A DNA stretch of 5,017 nucleotides from Aadella sp043822885 (lineage in GTDB: Bacteria > Omnitrophota > Gorgyraeia > Tantalellales > Tantalellaceae): the NCBI GenBank assembly GCA_043822885.1, contig JBDRBI010000120.1:1-5017 (forward strand), in the 5' to 3' direction. Numbering within the stretch: the first letter of the stretch is position 1; each line of letters opens with the position of its first letter. The notes beneath the pieces are model-generated. The model did not search any database. It saw nothing but the letters and a program-made list of their open reading frames with translations, and was not told the DNA's origin. The position numbers were made by a program, and so were the translations under genes. This document shows, in pieces, positions 1-3,848 of the stretch.

Positions 1-19
1 ATTGACCACTCCTTTTAAG

Positions 20-48
20 TTGATATTGGAATGGTCATAGTATAAAAT
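20..48 (+). promoter_or_regulatory. Candidate sigma-70 promoter for the exbB-exbD set
   Basis: TTGATA at 20-25 and TAAAAT at 43-48 each match five of six consensus bases and are separated by 17 bases. A separate TATAAT at 89-94 has no good -35 box at normal spacing. The promoter would leave a leader of about 250 bases containing the inverted repeat at 124-208. This is motif matching in AT-rich DNA, so a chance match is quite possible. Confidence 0.3.
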
Positions 49-123
49 TGATTTCAAATCGATTACAGACATTTTTGTTCCATCTTGTTATAATTAAACG
101 TATTGCAAAAAAAACTAAAAAAA

Positions 124-208
124 CAACCGGACAGTAGTGATTGACCATAGACCATTGACTTGAAAAAGGTCAATAGTCAATTGTCCATAGTCTATGGTCT
201 GCCGGTTG
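124..208. repeat. Inverted repeat built from 7-bp units
   Basis: The outer arms are CAACCGG (124-130) and CCGGTTG (202-208). Inside them GACCATAGAC (143-152) pairs with GTCTATGGTC (190-199). The right arm reads as four consecutive heptamers, TCAATAG TCAATTG TCCATAG TCTATGG (170-197); the left arm reads GACCATA GACCATT GACTTGA (143-163). The same sequence family recurs at 3214-3244 in the opposite orientation to the right arm. Read on the minus strand, the outer stem is followed by a T-rich run (123 down to about 105) and could act as a terminator, but no minus-strand gene is seen for it to serve. Confidence 0.75.
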
Positions 209-246
209 CTGAGTAAAGCGCAGGACGGTTTTTGTTCCTGTGATGC

Positions 247-273
247 TATGCGCCATGCGCTGTGCGCTATGCC
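247..273. repeat. 7-bp tandem repeat, about 3.5 copies
   Basis: TATGCGC (247-253), CATGCGC (254-260), TGTGCGC (261-267) and a partial fourth unit TATGCC. It lies between the inverted repeat and the ribosome-binding site of the exbB-like gene. The unit differs from all other arrays in the window but shares their 7-bp period. Confidence 0.75.
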
Positions 274-307
274 ATTTAATTTGATTTTTACAAAAATAGG
301 AGGAGAT

Positions 308-940
308 ATGTGGGGATTAGTTTTAAAGGGCGGGCCGCTGATGGTATTGATAATCATGTGCTCTGTTATCGCTTTTACGGTCGTAATAGAAAAGATATGG
401 AATTTACGTCGCGCTAAAATAAATACCGAAGAATTCATGGAAGAGATATCCGAGACTTTAAGGCGCAACAAGATAACGGAAGCCATAGACAGATGCAATG
501 TCATGCCCGGACCGATAGCGCAGATACTTAAAGCCGGAATATTGAAACATGATAGATCCCGTATGGAAATTAAAGCGGCCATTGAAGATGCGGGATTGCA
601 TGAAGTGCCGCGTTTAGAAAAAAATCTGGGAGCGTTGGCGACAATAGCGCATATCACGCCGTTATTAGGACTTCTCGGCACGGTGACCGGAATGATCAGG
701 GCCTTTCAGGTAATAGAACAGAAAGCGGTAGCTCTTATGCCCGTAAATCCCGGAGATCTGGCCGGAGGCATATGGGAAGCGCTTATAACTACCGTAGCGG
801 GACTTGCCGTCGCGATACCCACGTATGTAGCGTATAATTTTTTGGTCAGCAAAGTCGACGGATTTGTCTTGGAAATGGAAAAAAGCGCGACGGATCTGAT
901 AAACATACTGGGGACTAAGAGGGAAGAAGATGAAGTTTAA
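308..940 (+). CDS. MotA/TolQ/ExbB-family proton channel protein
   Basis: A 210-residue inner-membrane subunit of a proton-driven stator; in known systems ExbB/TolQ pentamers surround an ExbD/TolR dimer and power TonB or TolA. Three membrane segments are visible: about residues 9-29, 108-131 and 155-180, with the usual cytoplasmic loop between the first two. The second has the signature PLLGLLGTVTGMI (118-130) and the third the ALITTVAGLAVAIP stretch (158-171). T125 and T162 line up by motif with the channel threonines T148 and T181 of E. coli ExbB. At 210 residues it is somewhat shorter than E. coli ExbB (244), as is common outside Proteobacteria. ATG at 308 is chosen because AGGAGG lies 4 bases upstream and the protein then begins at the first membrane segment. 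Its end overlaps the exbD-like start by 11 bases. ExbB and TolQ cannot be told apart here; the TonB-like gene downstream favours ExbB. Confidence 0.93.
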   Translation: MWGLVLKGGPLMVLIIMCSVIAFTVVIEKIWNLRRAKINTEEFMEEISETLRRNKITEAIDRCNVMPGPIAQILKAGILKHDRSRMEIKAAIEDAGLHEVPRLEKNLGALATIAHITPLLGLLGTVTGMIRAFQVIEQKAVALMPVNPGDLAGGIWEALITTVAGLAVAIPTYVAYNFLVSKVDGFVLEMEKSATDLINILGTKREEDEV

Positions 941-1322
941 ACGAAAAGTATTTCTCGAAAAAGGGAAATTAGATATCGCGCCGCTCATAGACGTGGTCTT
1001 TCTTCTTCTGATATTTTTCATGCTCACATCCAGTTTTATCTTTCAGCCCGGAATAAGAGTGAATTTGCCTAAAGCGGTCACAAGCGAGGTGTTACATAAA
1101 AAATTGCTTATAGTAACCGTTACCGAAAATAATGAAGTTTTCATTAATGAGAGGCCTTTAAAAACGGAAGAACTGGTCTCTCGTCTGACGGTAGCGGCAA
1201 AAGACGGGCAGCCGCTTCTTATAAGGGCCGACAAAAAATCCGACCTGGGGAAGATCATAGAAGTTTGGGATATTTGCCGTCAGCTTGATGTTAAACAGAT
1301 AAATATAGCGACGACACAGTGA
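930..1322 (+). CDS. ExbD/TolR-family biopolymer transport protein
   Basis: A 130-residue partner of the ExbB-like protein. The layout is typical of the family: a short basic cytoplasmic N-terminus (MKFKRK), one membrane segment at about 17-38, and a periplasmic domain to the end. D21, in the motif PLIDVVF, is the conserved membrane aspartate thought to carry protons (E. coli ExbD D25, TolR D23). The periplasmic part has the usual ExbD pattern, including a PLLIRADKKSDLGKIIEVWD stretch around residues 90-109. Start at 930 is supported by AAGAGGGA (917-924) inside the end of the upstream gene; the 11-base overlap suggests translational coupling and equal production of the two subunits. Length is normal. 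The gene ends just before a 396-base repeat region, so whether transcription continues into the TonB-like gene is unclear. Confidence 0.93.
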   Translation: MKFKRKVFLEKGKLDIAPLIDVVFLLLIFFMLTSSFIFQPGIRVNLPKAVTSEVLHKKLLIVTVTENNEVFINERPLKTEELVSRLTVAAKDGQPLLIRADKKSDLGKIIEVWDICRQLDVKQINIATTQ

Positions 1323-1329
1323 GCTAGAA

Positions 1330-1430
1330 GCGAGAGGATAGAAAAGAGAAACTAGTCACCTAGTCACCAGTCACCTAGTCACCAGTTGATAGAGCCTAGG
1401 AAAAGAAGTGAGATGCGAGAGGATAGAAAA
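1330..1430. repeat. 16-bp direct repeat, 85 bp apart
   Basis: GCGAGAGGATAGAAAA occurs exactly at 1330-1345 and again at 1415-1430, with further similarity on both sides (AGAAG/AGATG before, GAGAAA/AAGAAA after). The copies flank the AGTCACC tandem array, as if a segment with its edge had been duplicated. Confidence 0.8.
1352..1383. repeat. AGTCACC tandem array and left arm of a 20-bp inverted repeat
   Basis: Two exact copies of a 15-bp unit (AGTCACC-T-AGTCACC) lie at 1354-1368 and 1369-1383, so the basic element is a heptamer with an occasional extra base. Bases 1352-1371 are the exact reverse complement of 1600-1619, giving 20-bp arms about 228 bases apart. Confidence 0.85.
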
Positions 1431-1438
1431 AAGAAAAA

Positions 1439-1552
1439 AGTTAAGAGTTATGAGTTTGGAGTTTAGAGAAATTGACTGATGTGCTGTTGAGTTCAGATTT
1501 ATGAGTTCATACTGAAAACTGGTGAATGGAAAATGGAAACTAGAGACCTTGA
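1439..1552. repeat. Degenerate 7-bp tandem arrays
   Basis: 1439-1466 splits into four heptamers of pattern AGTTNNG (AGTTAAG, AGTTATG, AGTTTGG, AGTTTAG). From 1490 to 1552 a second run divides into nine heptamers without a gap: AGTTCAG, ATTTATG, AGTTCAT, ACTGAAA, ACTGGTG, AATGGAA twice, ACTAGAG, ACCTTGA. Between them is a short non-repeating piece. The motif drifts along the array while the period stays at 7. Confidence 0.7.
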
Positions 1553-1622
1553 GACTACGGTGACTGGAGACCTTGAGATTGGAGACTGGAAATCTTGAAA
1601 CTGGTGACTAGGTGACTAGGTG
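1543..1622. repeat. Continuation of 7-bp array and right arm of the inverted repeat
   Basis: GAGACCTTGAGA occurs at 1543-1554 and 1567-1578. It is followed by related units (AGATTGG, AGACTGG, AAACTGG) with occasional 8-base steps, ending in TGACTAGG repeats at 1604-1621. Bases 1600-1619 are the right arm of the 20-bp inverted repeat whose left arm is 1352-1371. Confidence 0.7.
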
Positions 1623-1669
1623 TTAAAGGTTCCTGGTCATTTTTTCAGGACTTGAGATTTTAGCCTTCG

Positions 1670-1718
1670 GATTTTTGATTTTTATTTTTTGATTTTGTCT
1701 TTTGGATTTTGGATTTTT
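1670..1718. repeat. Seven T-rich heptamers abutting a start codon
   Basis: The stretch divides exactly into seven heptamers: GATTTTT, GATTTTT, ATTTTTT, GATTTTG, TCTTTTG, GATTTTG, GATTTTT. The next base is the A of the ATG at 1719. The array occupies the place where the ribosome-binding site of the TonB-like gene should be, and no purine-rich SD motif is present in it. Confidence 0.85.
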
Positions 1719-2411
1719 ATGATCAACAGAAATCTGGGAATAGCTTTCTTAATAGCGCTTAGTGTTCATGTCTTGGGCATGTCAGCGGTATCTATTGTCC
1801 CTCCCAAAGACGGGGGAAGGATGTATCCGTATACGCGTGTTGATTTTTTGGGATCAATACTCAGAAAAACAGCTTTTGACATAATGTTGGAGGATACCGG
1901 AAAAGTTCCCTTAGGATCGTATGACGAAACTTTGGTAGATGTTGAAAGTTTATATCTGGATGAAGGGCTTACCAGGATCGATCCCGGGGACTATAGGTCC
2001 TTAGAACGTTTCGACAGTGTTCTGGATATATTGCTTTCAGAATTTTTGACCGGAAAAAAGATAGCGCCGAATATCGTACGTATCGAGGATACCTTTAAAA
2101 AGGATGGGAAGGTGTCACGGGGGAACGACCCCTATGTAGATAGAAAAGTCAGATACCGCCCACAGAGACCTTATTTAGATGACAACCTATACGGAAAAGA
2201 AAAAGAATACAGAGTGGTAGTAAGGATGATCATAGCCCAAGACGGGAAAGTTAAAAAAGCAGAACCTGTGAGCACTACCGGTCTTCCGGAGATCGATAAT
2301 CTCGCGGCGGAGTTCGCTAAAAAATGGATATTTGAGCCGGATACACATGGACGGTTCGAGGATCAAATACTGGAGAAAGAAATTATACTGGTTTTGGGAG
2401 AGAACTTATGA
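1719..2411 (+). CDS. TonB-like energy transducer protein
   Basis: A 230-residue protein with TonB architecture. An N-terminal membrane anchor at about residues 6-26 contains the S15/H17 pair, comparable to the Ser/His motif of the TonB anchor. A roughly 130-residue middle region follows, then a TonB C-terminal domain at about 160-228. That domain shows the family pattern: a beta strand (EYRVVVRMIIAQDGKV), a V-STTGLPEID turn (184-193), then a helix leading to KKWIFEPD (201-208), close to the usual W-F-P signature. It should take energy from ExbB/ExbD and pass it across the periplasm. The middle region lacks the Pro/Lys-rich spacer of classical TonB; it holds an acidic stretch I do not recognise. 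ATG at 1719 fits the anchor; an in-frame TTG at 1689 would add ten hydrophobic residues encoded by the repeat. Neither start has an SD. It overlaps the next gene by 4 bases (ATGA). Confidence 0.85.
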   Translation: MINRNLGIAFLIALSVHVLGMSAVSIVPPKDGGRMYPYTRVDFLGSILRKTAFDIMLEDTGKVPLGSYDETLVDVESLYLDEGLTRIDPGDYRSLERFDSVLDILLSEFLTGKKIAPNIVRIEDTFKKDGKVSRGNDPYVDRKVRYRPQRPYLDDNLYGKEKEYRVVVRMIIAQDGKVKKAEPVSTTGLPEIDNLAAEFAKKWIFEPDTHGRFEDQILEKEIILVLGENL

Positions 2412-2707
2412 TAAAAGTCGATATCGCGATGGCGCTTTTTTTATATTTACTCGCGACTACGGTTTTTACGCTGATAATATGGTCATTTTTCGATTTCGGG
2501 ATAAAACTTAAAACGTTTTCTTCCGATGAAAAAAATATATGGCATTGCTCGATCTGCGCGTTCACCTATATAGACAGCAAGAGTGAAGAAATATCCGTTT
2601 GCCCCAGATGCGCGAGTTATGGGGAGAAGAAGGAAAAGAAAGGGTCGCCCCCCGAGGGGGGCAGGCGGGTCAAGGGTCAAGGGTCAAGAAAAGGAAGAGT
2701 GGGATAG
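2408..2707 (+). CDS. Small membrane-anchored zinc-ribbon protein, 3' end repeat-derived
   Basis: A 99-residue protein of unknown function. Residues about 5-28 form one membrane segment. After it come two Cys pairs, C47-S-I-C50 and C65-P-R-C68, the spacing of a rubredoxin-like zinc ribbon that binds one metal; the ribbon probably faces the cytoplasm or the membrane surface. The start ATG overlaps the TonB-like stop (ATGA), and a GGGAGAG motif lies just upstream inside the TonB-like gene, so the two are probably co-translated. From about residue 72 the sequence becomes low-complexity and rich in Lys, Gly and Arg: this tail is encoded by a GC-rich hairpin (2647-2662) and three GGGTCAA units (2667-2687). 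The native protein probably ended near residue 72-78, and repeat insertion then moved the stop. A structural role in the TonB complex is possible but unproven. Confidence 0.72.
   Translation: MIKVDIAMALFLYLLATTVFTLIIWSFFDFGIKLKTFSSDEKNIWHCSICAFTYIDSKSEEISVCPRCASYGEKKEKKGSPPEGGRRVKGQGSRKGRVG
2647..2687. repeat. GC hairpin plus three GGGTCAA units inside a gene's 3' end
   Basis: GCCCCCC (2647-2653) and GGGGGGC (2656-2662) pair with a 2-base loop. Just after it, GGGTCAA occurs three times in a row (2667-2687). Both lie in the last 20 codons of the zinc-ribbon gene, whose translation there is low-complexity. The hairpin could serve as a weak terminator, but it is not followed by a T run. Confidence 0.75.
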
Positions 2708-2714
2708 AAGACAG

Positions 2715-2773
2715 GGGGACAGACACTTGTGTCCCCATAAAAATAAAAACAGGGGACACAAGTGTCTGTCCCC
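2715..2773. repeat. REP-like pair: perfect 22-bp inverted repeat
   Basis: Arms at 2715-2736 and 2752-2773 are exact reverse complements, separated by a 15-base AT-only-but-one spacer. Each arm is also nearly palindromic in itself (GGGGACA at one end, TGTCCCC at the other). I recall this GGGGACAGACAC/GTGTCCCC motif as a dispersed repeat in many environmental genomes, sometimes near REP-associated (Y1) transposases; no transposase is in this window. As RNA it would form a very stable hairpin and may stop transcription after the zinc-ribbon gene, although no T run follows. Confidence 0.85.
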
Positions 2774-2788
2774 TATTTCGGCGAAGGT

Positions 2789-2809
2789 TGGTGGAGCTGA
2801 GGGGTCTCG
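2789..2809 (-). repeat. 21-bp copy of the tRNA-Ala 3' end
   Basis: These 21 bases are identical to 2984-3004, the last 21 bases of the tRNA-Ala gene (CCA, discriminator, acceptor strand, part of the T arm), in the same orientation and 195 bases away. The similarity stops abruptly after it. A short duplicate of a tRNA 3' end is what site-specific integration at a tRNA leaves behind; a decayed second tRNA gene or tRNA-associated repeat would look similar. The proposal that it is an att-like scar is inference. Confidence 0.65.
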
Positions 2810-2983
2810 GCGCCTACGTCCCCGCAACAAGTTTTGTTTTGGTTTCTCGCTAACGCTCGAAACGTCACAAAACTGCGGGTACTCCGGTCGGCCAGTCACA
2901 TCTTCGTTGGAGCTCGTATCCTCGCCGGCTCGGATACTTCGTTGGATTAGAGGCTCAGATGTTCTCTTCGAGCCCTTTGGAAA
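2810..2983. other. 174-bp structured spacer between tRNA fragment and tRNA
   Basis: No gene is seen. The left part can fold into a long hairpin: CCCGCA (2821-2826) with TGCGGG (2874-2879), an 8-bp arm at 2830-2837 with 2867-2874, and GTTTC (2842-2846) with GAAAC (2859-2863). The right part has an imperfect palindrome (GTATCC 2916-2921 with GGATAC 2932-2937) flanked by two copies of CTTCGTTGGA (2902-2911, 2937-2946). An open + frame runs through here and across the tRNA, but it is not a credible protein. Confidence 0.55.
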
Positions 2984-3059
2984 TGGTGGAGCTGAGGGGT
3001 CTCGAACCCCTGACCTCCTGATTGCGAACCAGGCGCTCTTCCAACTGAGCTACAGCCCC
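2984..3059 (-). tRNA. tRNA-Ala (anticodon CGC)
   Basis: A complete 76-base tRNA gene with encoded CCA. Read on the minus strand: acceptor GGGGCTG/CAGCTCC, D stem GCTC/GAGC, anticodon stem CCTGG/TCAGG with loop TTCGCAA, a 5-base variable loop, T stem AGGGG/CCCCT with loop TTCGAGA. The anticodon CGC (3026 down to 3024 on the + strand) reads the alanine codon GCG. The acceptor contains the G3:U70 wobble pair, the main identity element for alanyl-tRNA synthetase, and A73. There is no intron or mismatch beyond ordinary wobble pairs. It is the only minus-strand gene in the window. A 21-bp copy of its 3' end lies 195 bases away at 2789. Confidence 0.97.
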
Positions 3060-3074
3060 ACATTTGAGAGCAAC

Positions 3075-3103
3075 ATTATAGCAGAAAAAGCAAAAAGCAA
3101 AAA
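3075..3103 (-). promoter_or_regulatory. Promoter of tRNA-Ala, good -10, weak -35
   Basis: On the minus strand a perfect TATAAT lies at 3080-3075, 15 bases before the tRNA 5' end, so transcription would start about 8 bases ahead of the mature tRNA. The position for a -35 box (about 3098-3103) falls in an array of AAAAAGC heptamers and reads TTTTTG, a poor match. Either the -35 is weak or the array has overwritten it. Confidence 0.55.
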
Positions 3104-3147
3104 GTAAATAGTGAACAGTGAGCAGTGAACAGTGAATGGGGAATGGT
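3085..3147. repeat. Nine consecutive heptamers
   Basis: The stretch divides without gaps into AAAAAGC, AAAAAGC, AAAAAGT, AAATAGT, GAACAGT, GAGCAGT, GAACAGT, GAATGGG, GAATGGT. The unit changes gradually along the array while the period stays 7, and similar units with 8-base steps continue to about 3162. The array begins at the upstream edge of the tRNA promoter. Confidence 0.85.
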
Positions 3148-3213
3148 CTAAAAGTCTAAAGTCCGGGGATTCACTGATGCTCTAATTAGTAGTGAATGGT
3201 GGATAGAGGAGAG

Positions 3214-3244
3214 GACCATAGACTATTGACCATGGACTATTGAC
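3214..3244. repeat. 14-bp tandem repeat (two heptamers per unit)
   Basis: GACCATAGACTATT (3214-3227) and GACCATGGACTATT (3228-3241) differ by one base and are followed by GAC. The reverse complement closely matches the right arm of the repeat at 169-199, so the same family occurs at both ends of the window in opposite orientations. Confidence 0.85.
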
Positions 3245-3288
3245 AAAGATCGACTGATGCGCTGACTGGTGCGGGTCATCTGGATATA

Positions 3289-3479
3289 GCTAAAACTGTG
3301 TGCCTGAATGAACATTTGCGGTATTTTAGTATTTTTATAACTTTTTAAGGGAAAGAGTGTAAAATACTGTTTGAGCACTGTACCGCCCCGGTACAGTGCG
3401 AGTTTATTTTACACCCCTTAAAACAGTTAGAAAAATACGTTAAAAAATACCGCTGTGAATGAAGGTATACAGTTTTAGC
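3289..3479. mobile_element. MITE-like 191-bp palindromic element
   Basis: The ends are exact 11-bp inverted repeats, GCTAAAACTGT (3289-3299) and ACAGTTTTAGC (3469-3479). Between them the two halves stay complementary with small gaps: GCGGTATTTT (3318-3327) with the AAAATACCGC side ending at 3453, TTAAGGG (about 3345-3351) with CCCTTAA (about 3415-3421), GTGTAAAATA (3357-3366) with TATTTTACAC (about 3405-3414), and a central 11-bp stem (3375-3385 with 3389-3399) around a CCC loop. It codes for nothing. The size, terminal repeats and absence of a gene fit a non-autonomous transposable element; no clear target-site duplication flanks it, so the ends or the class are uncertain. If transcribed, it would make a long hairpin RNA. 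Confidence 0.6.
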
Positions 3480-3480
3480 G

Positions 3481-3514
3481 TGTGCGCGGCGCACAAGCGA
3501 AAAGGTCCGCTTGT
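3481..3514. repeat. Two small overlapping hairpins
   Basis: TGTGCG (3481-3486) pairs with CGCACA (3490-3495) over a CGG loop, and ACAAGCG (3493-3499) pairs with CGCTTGT (3508-3514) over an 8-base loop. The two share bases 3493-3495, so in RNA they would compete or stack. They start two bases after the palindromic element ends. Confidence 0.55.
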
Positions 3515-3526
3515 ACCATAGGTGAT

Positions 3527-3564
3527 GAGATTGCTTCGTCGGCCTGCGGCCTTCTCGCAATGAC
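3527..3564. repeat. REP-type palindromic repeat
   Basis: The segment begins GAGATTGCTTCGTC and ends TCTCGCAATGAC. ATTGC (3530-3534) pairs with GCAAT (3557-3561), with an inner GGCC/GGCC stem around TGC. I recognise it as the widespread dispersed family often seen as GTCATTGCGAG...GAAGCAATCTC in many bacterial genomes, which commonly gives rise to spurious small proteins. Its function is not established. Confidence 0.65.
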
Positions 3565-3637
3565 GGAGAGTTAAGCATGGCTTCCCGCGATGACAGGGTT
3601 AAGGCGCGGAGTTCTCTCTTTAACGAAAAGGTGGAAG

Positions 3638-3835
3638 ATGTCCGAAGAATATTTTTGTCCTCATTGTAAAAAGCCTATATATGACGATGACGCTTTGTTA
3701 TGTCTGTATTGCGAGGAAAGTCTGCAAAGGGGGGTCGGGACGCTGGGTAAGATGAGGTATTCAACTCATTGGATGGTTGTAACGGTAGTCGTTGTTCTTG
3801 TAATGCTTGCTTTCATTGTAATGATGTCAAAATAA
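3638..3835 (+). CDS. Small zinc-ribbon protein with C-terminal membrane segment
   Basis: A 65-residue protein of unknown function. The N-terminal half has two Cys pairs, C7-P-H-C10 and C22-L-Y-C25, the pattern of a short zinc ribbon. A hydrophobic, valine-rich segment at about residues 45-63 forms one membrane anchor and is followed by only SK. The topology is probably ribbon in the cytoplasm with a tail anchor. ATG at 3638 is chosen because AAGGTGGA (3628-3635) precedes it and the zinc ribbon starts right after; an upstream in-frame start near 3590 would add 16 residues from repeat-flanking DNA. The stop is 13 bases before the MEMO-AMMECR1 start, so the two are probably one operon. Its plan mirrors the zinc-ribbon protein at 2408-2707, which has the membrane segment first. 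A link with the fusion protein's export or metal handling is speculation. Confidence 0.82.
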   Translation: MSEEYFCPHCKKPIYDDDALLCLYCEESLQRGVGTLGKMRYSTHWMVVTVVVVLVMLAFIVMMSK

Positions 3836-3848
3836 AGGACGGTAAAAG

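Larger units (their letters stand above)
1..307. other. Upstream intergenic region without a gene
   Basis: I see no convincing gene in these 307 bases. The region holds a possible sigma-70 promoter (20-48), an A-rich tract (about 105-123), an inverted repeat made of 7-bp units (124-208), and a short array of 7-bp units (247-273). The last bases carry the ribosome-binding site of the exbB-like gene, AGGAGG at 298-303. The frame of that gene stays open upstream to a possible start at 194, but that extension reads through the repeats and is cysteine-rich and unlike the family. Confidence 0.7.
1323..1718. other. Repeat-dense intergenic region without a gene
   Basis: No open frame here looks like a gene, and I see no clear promoter or terminator. 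Nearly the whole stretch is repetitive: a 16-bp direct repeat (1330-1345 and 1415-1430), a tandem 15-bp unit (1354-1383), a 20-bp inverted repeat (1352-1371 with 1600-1619), and degenerate 7-bp arrays from 1439 to about 1622 and from 1670 to 1718. It separates exbB-exbD from the TonB-like gene, which in related modules usually follow one another closely. Confidence 0.8.
3060..3637. other. Long intergenic region without a protein gene
   Basis: About 580 bases lie between the tRNA and the next protein gene. They hold the tRNA promoter, 7-bp arrays (3085-3147, 3214-3244), a 191-bp palindromic element (3289-3479), two small hairpins (3481-3514) and a REP-type repeat (3527-3564). 3565-3637 contains only the ribosome-binding site of the next gene. 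No clear promoter for that gene was found. Confidence 0.75.

Noticed and set aside
194..307. N-terminal extension of the exbB-like gene
   Set aside because: The frame is open, but it reads through repeats, adds a Cys-rich stretch unknown in the family, and has no SD; ATG at 308 has a strong one.
115..681. Open minus frame of 188 codons
   Set aside because: It is antisense to the clear exbB-like gene and to the upstream repeats; composition gives no family resemblance.
1352..1622. CRISPR array
   Set aside because: Repeats are 7-20 bases, tandem and degenerate, without regular unique spacers or cas genes.
2715..2773. Rho-independent terminator
   Set aside because: The stem is strong, but no T run follows on either strand; termination is possible but not supported as a standard terminator.
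2821..2879. Integron attC site
   Set aside because: The hairpin is of suitable size, but I could not find properly placed RYYYAAC/GTTRRRY core sites, and there is no integrase or cassette.
2583..3107. Open + frame of 174 codons across the tRNA
   Set aside because: It overlaps the REP-like pair, the spacer and the whole antisense tRNA. Its GAEGSRTPDLLIANQALFQLSYSP stretch, in parts, is the familiar false translation of the tRNA-Ala complement.
3277..3491. Target-site duplication around the palindromic element
   Set aside because: Flanks read GGATATA on the left and GTGTGCG on the right; no matching duplication is visible at the chosen ends.
3345..3578. Open minus frame of 77 codons
   Set aside because: It lies entirely in the palindromic element, hairpins and REP-type repeat, with no SD or recognisable protein features.
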